Shown here: piece after piece, positions 7,907 through 14,897 of the stretch
Position numbering within the stretch: position 1 is the stretch's first letter
How the letters are laid out: each line of letters begins with the position of its first letter
NCBI GenBank assembly: GCA_963805475.1
Contig: CAWDUO010000007.1
Span: forward strand, 135,321 to 199,320
Length of the DNA stretch: 64,000 nt
From: VRUE01 sp963805475
GTDB lineage: Bacteria > Actinomycetota > Thermoleophilia > Solirubrobacterales > 70-9
Direction: 5' to 3'
The notes under the pieces: generated by a model
What the model saw: the letters and a program-made list of their open reading frames with translations, nothing else
Told to the model about the DNA's origin: nothing
Database searches by the model: none
Made by a program: the position numbers and the translations under genes

Positions 7907-8146
7907 ATGAGAATGCGTCAGAGCATCAACCAGTTCGAGGTCGCCTTCGAGCAGGAGACGACCTTGGAGCGCCGCCGGCGCGAGCAGCTGCGCCGCCGCG
8001 CCGCCAACCGCTCGCGCGAGCGCCGCATGACCCGCGACCAGCAGCACAGCAAGGTGCGCTTCAGCGTGCTGGCCGCCTGCCTGACGGCGACCGTGGCGGT
8101 CGTAGTGATCGCGATGTTCGAGGCCCTCTCCTTCCTGATGGCCTGA
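7907..8146 (+). CDS. Small single-pass membrane protein of unknown function
   Basis: 79 residues. A charged, Arg/Glu-rich N-terminal half (ERRRREQLRRRAANRSRER) precedes one C-terminal transmembrane segment (VLAACLTATVAVVVIAMFE). The basic segment before the helix predicts the N-terminus in the cytoplasm. The start is ATG 7907, with a second ATG two codons on. No family recognised. It is 66 bp after the nuclease gene, on the same strand. Confidence 0.6.
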   Translation: MRMRQSINQFEVAFEQETTLERRRREQLRRRAANRSRERRMTRDQQHSKVRFSVLAACLTATVAVVVIAMFEALSFLMA

Positions 8147-8200
8147 CGGCGCCCGGTGACTCCGCGTACCGCAGCCCAGGTTGAATAGACTCGCGCGCCG

Positions 8201-8836
8201 ATGGCACGACGCTCGCTGAAGCCGCAGCTCAACCAGATCCGCGCCTGGGTCCGCCAGGGCCGCACGGACGCCTGGATCGCCCACCAGCTCGAAGTCTCCG
8301 CCTCGGAGCTGCGCGAGTTCCGCAAGCAGCACGACCTGACGCCCGACGGCGAGGACGCCGGCTCGGAGGTCGATCTGCGCGACGAGATCGAGGCCGAGAT
8401 CGAGGCCGCGTCGGCAGAAGAGGAAGCCGAGGGGGAGATCGAGGAGGAGCAGGGCGAGGAGGACGAGGGCGACGAGGAAGCTGACGGCGAGGAGGCGAAA
8501 CCGGCCCCCGCCCGCAAAGCCCGCAAGCGTAAAGCTGACAAAGCTGAGACCGAAGGTTCCGAGGACGACGGGGATCAGGGCGATGGCGGCCCCCGGCCGA
8601 AACGGCGCCGGCGCCGCGGCAGGCGCGGTGGGCGCGGCCGTCGCAAGGAGATCGAGGCGACCTTCGACCACGGCGAGCGCGACGGCTACGGCCTCTGGCT
8701 CGACGCGAGCGTCAAGGACAATCCCGTCTACAAAGAGCACTGGGCCGGCAAGCGCGACGTCAGCGTCCGCATCGACGCCGACCAGATCGTGATCCGCCGC
8801 GCCGGCGAGAGCCCGGGCGGCGACTCAGACGATTAG
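8201..8836 (+). CDS. Hypothetical protein with acidic and Arg-rich low-complexity centre
   Basis: 211 residues. The N-terminus (PQLNQIRAWVRQGRTDAWIA, then HQLEVSASELREFRK) looks like a small helix-turn-helix. A long Glu/Asp-rich stretch and a basic RRRRRGRRGGRGRR block follow. The C-terminal 55 residues are well ordered (EATFDHGERDGYGLWLDASV, then KDNPVYKEHW). The mix of HTH and basic tract suggests nucleic-acid binding, but that is inference. The stop codon coincides with the first base of PAL-B. Confidence 0.6.
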   Translation: MARRSLKPQLNQIRAWVRQGRTDAWIAHQLEVSASELREFRKQHDLTPDGEDAGSEVDLRDEIEAEIEAASAEEEAEGEIEEEQGEEDEGDEEADGEEAKPAPARKARKRKADKAETEGSEDDGDQGDGGPRPKRRRRRGRRGGRGRRKEIEATFDHGERDGYGLWLDASVKDNPVYKEHWAGKRDVSVRIDADQIVIRRAGESPGGDSDD

Positions 8837-8999
8837 GGCCTATCCCGTTAGGGGCGTGCCCCTGGGACGGTTCAGGACCGAGCGGGGCGGTCACGGCGCA
8901 AATTCCGCATGGCAGCGCCATGTGGGATTTGAGACGGGGCCGAATCCGCGAAGTGTCCTGGGCCGTATCCAGGGGTGCGATCCCTAGCTGGATAGGCCC
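8836..8999. repeat. PAL-B copy 1, 164-nt element with imperfect terminal inverted repeats
   Basis: The ends GGGCCTATCC (8836-8845) and GGATAGGCCC (8990-8999) continue inward as roughly 30-bp imperfect arms (AGGGGCGTGCCCCTGG against CCAGGGGTGCGATCCCT). In the middle is a second hairpin, CAAATTCCGCATGGC / GCCATGTGGGATTTG. It is preceded by GATTAG, as is copy 2 at 25849. No transposase gene lies within it. Confidence 0.8.
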
Positions 9000-9315
9000 T
9001 TAGCTGGCGACCGCCGGCGAAGTCCACGGCGCCGCGGAGATACAGCCAGAAGGCGGCGTCGGCGAGGGACTGACCGTCCGCTGAGAGTGCGGGGGCGGCG
9101 TCCGTCGCGACCTGGAGGCACCAGTCGGTGCCCTCGCCGTAGAGGTCGGCCAGCTGGGCCGCGGAGAAGGTCGACCCGATGCGGCGGCGCAGCTCGTCCT
9201 GGATCGCGGCGACGACGCGGTCCGCCTGGCGCTGCTCGCGGGGCGCCTCGATCGCGCGCAGGACCCGCATCCCGTCCTCCCACTGGTAGAGCGCGTTCTC
9301 GAGGGGATAGCCCAC
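8872..9315 (-). CDS. Hypothetical protein whose C-terminus is supplied by a PAL-B element
   Basis: 147 residues from GTG 9315. The first about 107 are an ordered helical protein (VGYPLENALYQWEDGMRVLR; AAIQDELRRRIGSTFSAAQL; LADAAFWLYLRGAVDFAGG) of no family I know. The last about 40 residues (from AYPARDRTPGYG) are translated from inside PAL-B, so the native stop seems to have been lost when the element arrived. Whether the tail is tolerated is unknown. Confidence 0.6.
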   Translation of the reverse strand: MGYPLENALYQWEDGMRVLRAIEAPREQRQADRVVAAIQDELRRRIGSTFSAAQLADLYGEGTDWCLQVATDAAPALSADGQSLADAAFWLYLRGAVDFAGGRQLRAYPARDRTPGYGPGHFADSAPSQIPHGAAMRNLRRDRPARS

Positions 9316-9358
9316 CCCGCCCAGAGTAGCGCCCAGCGGGCGGAATGAAACCCCACGT

Positions 9359-9406
9359 TTCCGCTGTTCCTTTACCTCGCTATTCCCGGCAAAAGGAACA
9401 GCGGAA
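9359..9406. repeat. PAL-D copy 1
   Basis: Perfect 15-bp arms TTCCGCTGTTCCTTT (9359-9373) and AAAGGAACAGCGGAA (9392-9406) around an 18-nt loop. It lies 7 nt beyond the stop of the glycosyltransferase gene and upstream of the 9315 start. There is no T-run typical of an intrinsic terminator. Confidence 0.9.
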
Positions 9407-9413
9407 CGAGAAG

Positions 9414-11825
9414 CTATGTCGGGGGTTGGTTGGGGATTTCTCGGAGGGGGGCGTTGCTCGGGCCGCAGGCCGCCGGGTCGAGATGGCCGTCGATGCGCCA
9501 GACGGTCACCGGGCCGCTGCGGAAAATCGGGGCGACGGCTGGGTCGCCGCGCAGCCAGCGCGCCTCGGGCGAGGCGACGGGGCGTCCGGGCTCGATGAAG
9601 TTCAGGAAGGGGGCGGTGACGAGGTAGTCGAGGTCGGCTTCGTTGACGGCGGCGCGGAAGCGCGCGCAGGTGGGGATCGCGTCGTAGGCGCCGTGGGGGC
9701 CCTTTTCGCCGAGGTAGCGGACGCGGTTGGAGAGGTCCGCGCCGTAGAAGCCGTACCCGAGGAAGCCGGCGGTGGTGCCGGCGAGGCCGATGCGCGCGTC
9801 GTGGACGCCGCGGGCCCAGCGGTAGGCGGAGTCGAGGTGCATGCCGGGGATGCTCGTCGCCGGGTTCTCGTTGGCGAAGCGGGCGCGCAGGTAGTCGCGC
9901 TGGAGCGGGTAGCCGAGGGCGAGGATGGCGATCGCGAGGATGGCGAAGGGAACGGCTAGGGACCATGCGCGTGGCCCGCGGGTCCTGTCGGGGGGGAGGG
10001 GCCCCTCCCCCCCGCCACCCGCGGGAAGAGAGCGTTTGCGGTGGACCGCATGAGCCCAGACGAGCGCCGCCGGTATTAAGACGAAGAGGAGGGCGAGGGC
10101 CCAGGCGAAGAGGCGACTGGGGTCGCGCAGGGTCGCGTCGGGACGATCGGTGACGACCAGGAGCACTACGAGAGCGGCCATGAGGACCCAGTCGGCTAGG
10201 GACCATGCGTATCGCCCGCGGGTGGCGGACGCCGTTGCACCAAGGGGACTCTCCCTCTCATCGAGAGAGGTGGACGCGCGCGACCGGCGGAGCGTTAGGA
10301 AAGCTGGTGGCAGGAGCGCGAGGGCCGCGAGGAGAGGTGGGATCGCGAAGCGCAGGTTGATGCCGAAGGCCACCGGGGCGCCCTCAGCGCCAGCCGCGCT
10401 CAGGGGCGTGAAGAGGTAGGCGATCATGCCGATGAGGGCTGTGGCGCCCATCCAGCGGACGACCCTTGGGCGTCCCCACATGAGGGCGGTCAGGCCACCG
10501 ACGACCGCGGCCAGCACGACCACCGGCCAGAGGGTGCCGAAAGCTTGATGGAGACCGGGCTCGAAGTAGTCGCGCCAGACGCCGGCGTCGGTAGCGTAGT
10601 GGGCAACGCTGAAGTCGGGACGGCCTTCCTGGAGCCGCTCAGGGTGGGGCAGTGAGATCGGTCCGAGGCGCTCGACCTGCGGGATCGGGTTGCCGGTGAT
10701 GACGAGGTTGCGAAGGTACCAGTAGCCGCCACCCGCGAGGCCAGCCGCGAACCACCAGCCGGCGGCGGCCCAGCGGCGGCCGGCGGGCGCCAGGACGATC
10801 ACCGCGAGGGTCAGCGCCGCGGCCATCGCGAAAGCGGTCGACTTGGTACCCACCGCGAGGCCGGTGGCAAGTCCCGCGGCGGCCAGCTGCCACCCCACGA
10901 ACTCGTGCGTTCGCTCTTTGTCTCGCTCAGCTCGACAAAAGGCGAACGCGTTGACGAGGATGGCGATCGCGGCGAGGAGGAGGGCTGCCGCCATGAGGTC
11001 GTTCTTGGCCGCTCCCGGCTCTCGCACCACGAGCGTGTGGCACTCCAGAAGCACTCCAGCTGCAACAACCGTCAGAGGGCCGCGGCCGTAGGGCCTCCCG
11101 ATACACCAAGCTGCCAGGAAGGCCATCCCCAGCCAGCCGAAGTTGAGGAACAAGCTCAGCGTGTCCCTCCCCGTCAGCAGGATCCCGACGGCGTGCAGCA
11201 GCTCTGAGTTCTGGGGGTAGAACCAGTTGGTGAAGACGGTCTCGGTGTAGTGGATCCCGGTCACCGAGTGGCTGTGGGCCATTTCGACCGCGAACGGCAG
11301 GTGGTACCAGAGGGAATCGAAGTTGAAGATCCCCCGGTCTAGTGCGTCTTTGACGGTCAATCCCCAGTGCGCGAAGACGACGGCGACGACGGCTAGAGCG
11401 ATCACCGTGGCCGTCCCTCCCGCGGGTGGCGGGGAGGGGGGGTGCCGGGGCACAGCGGCGTCCTCTTTTTCGCCCCGCTCGCGATCTCGGACGGCCTCCG
11501 ACGCCCCAGGCGAAAAACCCAGCGAAGCCCCGGCGCCCCCCCTCCCCGACAGGACCCGCGGGTCGACAGCGACCGCTGCTGCGACGAGCACGGCCGCGGC
11601 AACGAGGGTTCCGGCGTAGAGCAGATTGACCAGGCCCAGGAGCTCGCTCAGCCAGACAAGCAGCGCGACGCCGACGATCGACTCGACGAGGCGTGCGGGG
11701 GCTCCCGTCCACGACGGCATGAATCGCCGCCGGAGCGCGATTGCCGACACGCACAAAGAGCAAACCAGAGCTGCCAGCAAAACGGCGCTGAAGACGTATG
11801 AGCCAGGGCTGACCATCCGGTGCAA
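9414..11825 (-). CDS. Polytopic membrane glycosyltransferase (GT-C/GT39-like) with several palindromic insertions
   Basis: 803 residues, with at least ten hydrophobic segments. After the first helices comes FNFDSLWYHLPFAVEMAHSH, an acidic-residue loop typical of lipid-phosphosugar-dependent GT-C enzymes. The C-terminal globular part (GVHDARIGLAGTTAGFLGYG; SPEARWLRGDPAVAPIFRSG) would be outside the membrane. The family moves sugars from polyprenyl phosphates to proteins or cell-wall glycans. Four hydrophilic interruptions do not look like membrane protein and coincide with palindromes at 9975-10025, 10192-10275, 10908-10948 and 11419-11562; all keep the frame. It ends the eno-ftsB run, 35 nt after ftsB. 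Confidence 0.75.
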   Translation of the reverse strand: MHRMVSPGSYVFSAVLLAALVCSLCVSAIALRRRFMPSWTGAPARLVESIVGVALLVWLSELLGLVNLLYAGTLVAAAVLVAAAVAVDPRVLSGRGGAGASLGFSPGASEAVRDRERGEKEDAAVPRHPPSPPPAGGTATVIALAVVAVVFAHWGLTVKDALDRGIFNFDSLWYHLPFAVEMAHSHSVTGIHYTETVFTNWFYPQNSELLHAVGILLTGRDTLSLFLNFGWLGMAFLAAWCIGRPYGRGPLTVVAAGVLLECHTLVVREPGAAKNDLMAAALLLAAIAILVNAFAFCRAERDKERTHEFVGWQLAAAGLATGLAVGTKSTAFAMAAALTLAVIVLAPAGRRWAAAGWWFAAGLAGGGYWYLRNLVITGNPIPQVERLGPISLPHPERLQEGRPDFSVAHYATDAGVWRDYFEPGLHQAFGTLWPVVVLAAVVGGLTALMWGRPRVVRWMGATALIGMIAYLFTPLSAAGAEGAPVAFGINLRFAIPPLLAALALLPPAFLTLRRSRASTSLDERESPLGATASATRGRYAWSLADWVLMAALVVLLVVTDRPDATLRDPSRLFAWALALLFVLIPAALVWAHAVHRKRSLPAGGGGEGPLPPDRTRGPRAWSLAVPFAILAIAILALGYPLQRDYLRARFANENPATSIPGMHLDSAYRWARGVHDARIGLAGTTAGFLGYGFYGADLSNRVRYLGEKGPHGAYDAIPTCARFRAAVNEADLDYLVTAPFLNFIEPGRPVASPEARWLRGDPAVAPIFRSGPVTVWRIDGHLDPAACGPSNAPLREIPNQPPT
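9975..10025. repeat. PAL-H copy 1, inside the membrane glycosyltransferase gene
   Basis: 51-nt GC-only hairpin with outer arms CCCGCGGGT / ACCCGCGGG and inner arms GGGGGGGAGGGG / CCCCTCCCCCCC. It is read on the minus strand as a Gly/Pro-rich stretch (SLPAGGGGEGPLPPDRTRGP) between two transmembrane segments. Confidence 0.8.
10192..10275. repeat. PAL-H-related partial copy plus CCTCTC/GAGAGG palindrome
   Basis: CTAGGGACCATGCG followed by GCCCGCGGGT repeats the flank of PAL-H copy 1 (from 9955), so the gene contains the peptide AWSLA twice (TRGPRAWSLA and TRGRYAWSLA). A short palindrome (CCTCTC...GAGAGG on the plus strand near 10250) follows, encoding SLDERESPLG. This part is less certain than the other copies. 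Confidence 0.5.
10908..10948. repeat. PAL-E copy 1, inside the membrane glycosyltransferase gene
   Basis: Arms CGTTCGCTCTTTGTCTCG and CGACAAAAGGCGAACG. It is translated in frame as FCRAERDKERTHEF, a charged stretch that interrupts a hydrophobic region. Copy 2 is at 29520-29570 with perfect arms. Confidence 0.85.
11419..11562. repeat. PAL-H copy 2, 144-nt nested hairpin inside the glycosyltransferase gene
   Basis: The outer arms are CCCGCGGG (11419-11426) and CCCGCGGG (11555-11562). Next come GGGGAGGGGGG / CCCCCCCTCCCC, then GTGCCGGGGC / GCCCCGGCGC, then TTTTTCGCC / GGCGAAAAA. The whole unit is one long interrupted stem. It adds about 48 residues (SGRGGAGASLGFSPGAS to AAVPRHPPSPPPAGG) without breaking the frame. 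Confidence 0.85.
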
Positions 11826-11860
11826 CCTAGACGGTCGCTACGCGCGAGGATCGCAGAGGG

Positions 11861-12226
11861 TCAACCGTCTCCCAGGCCATGAACAACTATGGGTGTCTCG
11901 CCTTCGGCGACCATTCCCTGGGCGCGGGCCATGCGGTCGATCGTCAGCGGGTCTTCCGCCGACTGGATGCGTCGGTGCAGGCGCTTGTTTTCGCGCAGCA
12001 TCTCGTGGAAGTCGGCTTTCGCGGCGGTCGTCGACGTGTAGGTCTTGACGAAGTCGATCGCCGGGTTGAGATAGGAGTAGAGGACCGCGGCGAGGACCAG
12101 CGTCAGCGCGATCCGCCCCACCCTGTCCCAGCGAATGCGGCTGCCGTTGCGCCGGGCGCCCGGCCTGCGGCGCGCGGCAGGCTTGCGACGAGAAGTGGCT
12201 TTGCGCGGTCGGGAACGGGTCGCCAT
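11861..12226 (-). CDS. Septum formation initiator, FtsB/DivIC family
   Basis: 121 residues: a very basic N-terminal tail (RSRPRKATSRRKPAARRRPG), one transmembrane segment (IALTLVLAAVLYSYLN), then a coiled coil (AKADFHEMLRENKRLHRRIQ) and the conserved end ADPLTIDRMAR-like ARAQGMVAEGE. It is the actinobacterial DivIC/FtsB type and should take part in the FtsQLB-like division complex. It lies 36 nt downstream of eno, the usual order in actinobacteria. Confidence 0.88.
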   Translation of the reverse strand: MATRSRPRKATSRRKPAARRRPGARRNGSRIRWDRVGRIALTLVLAAVLYSYLNPAIDFVKTYTSTTAAKADFHEMLRENKRLHRRIQSAEDPLTIDRMARAQGMVAEGETPIVVHGLGDG

Positions 12227-12262
12227 ACCGGCAGCTACGCTGCCGCGCGCCGCATCCCTTCA

Positions 12263-13558
12263 TTAAGACGCGCGTTGAGCGAAGGCGTTCAGGCCCGGGA
12301 ACTCAGCCGCCCCGCCAAGCTCTTCCTCAATCCGGAGCAAGCGGTTGTACTTGGCGACGCGGTCCGAGCGCGAGGGGGCGCCGGTCTTGATCTGGCCGGC
12401 CCCGGTGGCGACCGCGAGGTCGGCGATCGTCGTGTCCTCGGTCTCGCCCGAGCGGTGGGAGATCACCGCCGTGTAGCCGGCCTCGCGGGCGACGCGGATC
12501 GCCTCCAGCGTCTCGCTCAGGGTGCCGATCTGGTTGACCTTGACGAGGATCGAGTTGCCGACCCCGAGCTCGATCCCGCGCCGCAGGCGCTCCGGGTTGG
12601 TGACGAAGAGGTCGTCGCCGACCAGCTGCACGCGGTCGCCGAGCCGCTCTGTCAGCAGCTTCCAGCCGTCCCAGTCCTCCTCGTCCATGCCGTCCTCGAT
12701 CGAGACGATCGGGTAGCGGTCGCAGGCGTCGGCCCAGTAGGCGGCCAGCTCCTCGGCCGCCAGCGTGCGCCCCTCGTGCTCGAGCACGTAGGCGCTGCCG
12801 TCGTAGACCTCGCTGGTCGCCGGGTCGAGGGCGATGAAGACGTCGGCGCCGGGCTCGTAGCCGGCGGCCTCGACGCCGGCGAGGACCGCCTGCAGGGCCG
12901 CCTCGTTGGACTCGAGGTCCGGGGCGAAGCCGCCCTCGTCGCCGCCCGCGGTCGAGAGCCCTTGCGCGGCGAGGCTCTTCTTCAAAGCGTGGAAGACCTC
13001 GGCGCCCACGCGCAGGCACTCGGCGAAGCTCGCGGCGCCGGCCGGCACGACCATGAACTCCTGGAAGTCGACCGAGTTGTCGGCGTGGGCGCCGCCGTTG
13101 AGCACGTTCATCATCGGCACCGGCAGCAGGCGCGGCTCGCCGCCGCCGTAGAGCTCGGCCAGGTAGCGGTAGAGCGGCTGGCCCGAGTCGGCCGCCGCGG
13201 CCTTCGCCGCCGCCAGCGAGACGCCGAGGATCGCGTTGGCGCCGAGCCGGCCCTTGTTCGGCGTCCCGTCGAGCTCGATCATCGTCTCGTCGAGGGCGCC
13301 CTGCTCGGCGGCGCGGGCGCCCGTCAGCGCGGCGGCGATCTCGCCGTTGACGTGCTCGACCGCCTTCGAGACGCCCTTGCCGCCCCAGGCCGCGCCGCCG
13401 TCGCGCAGCTCGACCGCCTCGAACTCGCCGGTCGAGGCGCCGGAGGGCACCGCGGCGACGCCGCGCGCGGCGGACTCCAGCGCCACCTCGACCTCGACCG
13501 TCGGGTTGCCGCGCGAGTCGAGGATCTGCCGCGCGTGGATCGAGGCGATGGCGCTCAA
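12263..13558 (-). CDS. eno: Enolase (phosphopyruvate hydratase)
   Basis: 431 residues, full length. It starts at TTG 13558 (MSAIASIHARQILDSRGNPT) one base after the PpiC-like gene's stop. It has the N-terminal ASTGEFEAVELRDG, acid/base and Mg residues in SIEDGMDEEDWDGW and GDDLFVTNPERL, and the signature LVKVNQIGTLSETLEA with SHRSGETEDT near the C-terminus. It converts 2-phosphoglycerate to phosphoenolpyruvate. It belongs to the mfd-ppiC-eno-ftsB run. Confidence 0.98.
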   Translation of the reverse strand: MSAIASIHARQILDSRGNPTVEVEVALESAARGVAAVPSGASTGEFEAVELRDGGAAWGGKGVSKAVEHVNGEIAAALTGARAAEQGALDETMIELDGTPNKGRLGANAILGVSLAAAKAAAADSGQPLYRYLAELYGGGEPRLLPVPMMNVLNGGAHADNSVDFQEFMVVPAGAASFAECLRVGAEVFHALKKSLAAQGLSTAGGDEGGFAPDLESNEAALQAVLAGVEAAGYEPGADVFIALDPATSEVYDGSAYVLEHEGRTLAAEELAAYWADACDRYPIVSIEDGMDEEDWDGWKLLTERLGDRVQLVGDDLFVTNPERLRRGIELGVGNSILVKVNQIGTLSETLEAIRVAREAGYTAVISHRSGETEDTTIADLAVATGAGQIKTGAPSRSDRVAKYNRLLRIEEELGGAAEFPGLNAFAQRAS

Positions 13559-13559
13559 G

Positions 13560-14897
13560 CTATTCGCCGCTGGGCGGGACGACGCCTTCGGGCAGGCCTT
13601 CGATGCCGCTGAGGCCTTCTTCTTCTTTTTCTTCCCCCGCCGGGTGCGGGCGCTGCGCCAGCGGCGTGCCCTTCGGTTCCAGCGGCGTGACCGTGCCCGG
13701 CAGCGCCGGAATCAGCTGGAAGACGGGCGCCGGGCAGGCTTCAGGCAGGCCGCCTTTCGGGTTTGCTTCGTAGCAGGCTTCGGGAGCGGTCGAGGGATGG
13801 CCGCTGCTCTTGTAGTTGGCGCAGCGTTCGGTCACGTAACCGGAAGCGCAGTGCGTCCGCTGCATCCACTTGACGCTGAAATTTTCGACGAAGGAGGAGA
13901 AGTATTCCTGTTCTTCGCGCTGCGCCAGCGTCGCCTGGATCTGGCTTTCGACTTTCTTCAGGTCCTGGACTTCTTCGGGTTTGCTGCTCTCGACCTCGAA
14001 GATCGTGTAGCCGGCTTTGGTCTTGACCGGGCCGATCCCCTTCCCTTCGTCGGCGCCGAAGATGTCCGCGTCGAGCGGTTCTTCTTCGACCCCTTCCTGC
14101 ACGCCTTCTTTCAGGCCGCCGTTTTCCTTCGTCGCCGCGTCTTCGGAGTACTGCTTGGCGACCTTCTTCCAACTCGTCGCCGAATCGTCCTTTTCGAGCG
14201 CCTTCTGGGCCGCTTCGATCTTCTTCTTGTCCTTGTTGACGACGACGCGGATCGTGCGCGTCGGTTTCGTCGTGAACTGAGTCGCCTTCGCCGCTTCGTA
14301 GTAGGCCTTCACCTGGCTCTTGCTCGGCTGCGGCGCTCCTTCTTTCAGCTGTTCCTGAAGCTGCGTGCTGAGGATCTGCAGCTTCACCCGTTCGTCGACG
14401 TCGGCCTTGTCGTAGCCGGATTCCTTGAGGAATTCCTTGTATTCCTTTTCGGATTTGAAGCTTTCCTTCTTCAGTTTCTTCAGTTCCTTGGCGATTTCCG
14501 CGTCGCTGACTTCGATCCCCGATTCTTCGGCCTCCCCCTGGAGCCAAATCGCTTCGAAGAGGGCGTTGAGCGCCGTTTCCTTCAGTTCGTCGTATTTGGC
14601 GTCGCCCGGCTTGGGGACCTTTTTCTCGCCGCCCTGCTTGGCGGCCAGCGCGAGCGCGTGGTCGAATCGCTCTTTGCTCACTTCGCCGACTTCGGCGGGC
14701 ACGCTCGTGACAAGGGCGACGTCGCCGGAGGGCACGCTTGGCGTGCCGATCCCCTCGGCGATCGCGACGACGACGAAGAGGACGACGAAGGCGGCGCCGA
14801 AGACGATCAAGCCGAGGCGTCGGACAGCCGCGGGGCCGGAGGCTTTCCCCCCCGCTCCCTTGCCGGTCGTCCCTTTCCCACCCTGGCTCGGACTCAC
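13560..14897 (-). CDS. Secreted or membrane-anchored SurA/PrsA-like peptidyl-prolyl isomerase (PpiC family)
   Basis: 445 residues. Gly/Lys-rich N-terminus, one hydrophobic segment (LGLIVFGAAFVVLFVVVAIA), then a SurA-N-like helical domain (EVSKERFDHALALAAKQ; VSDAEIAKELKKLKKESFK) and a parvulin-like centre (SATSWKKVAKQYSEDAATKE, then NGGLKEGV; GPVKTKAGYTIFEVE). The C-terminal region holds four Cys (THCASGYVTERC, EACYEA, PEACPAP) that may form disulfides. Codon use is notably AG-rich over the Lys/Glu-rich body. It probably helps fold exported proteins. The GTG start overlaps the mfd stop in GTGA. Confidence 0.82.
   Translation of the reverse strand: MSPSQGGKGTTGKGAGGKASGPAAVRRLGLIVFGAAFVVLFVVVAIAEGIGTPSVPSGDVALVTSVPAEVGEVSKERFDHALALAAKQGGEKKVPKPGDAKYDELKETALNALFEAIWLQGEAEESGIEVSDAEIAKELKKLKKESFKSEKEYKEFLKESGYDKADVDERVKLQILSTQLQEQLKEGAPQPSKSQVKAYYEAAKATQFTTKPTRTIRVVVNKDKKKIEAAQKALEKDDSATSWKKVAKQYSEDAATKENGGLKEGVQEGVEEEPLDADIFGADEGKGIGPVKTKAGYTIFEVESSKPEEVQDLKKVESQIQATLAQREEQEYFSSFVENFSVKWMQRTHCASGYVTERCANYKSSGHPSTAPEACYEANPKGGLPEACPAPVFQLIPALPGTVTPLEPKGTPLAQRPHPAGEEKEEEGLSGIEGLPEGVVPPSGE

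Noticed and set aside
9359..9406. PAL-D and PAL-C as ordinary Rho-independent terminators
   Set aside because: Copies occur inside genes and in a gene leader, PAL-E lies between divergent genes, and the T-runs required for termination are part of the arms rather than following them.
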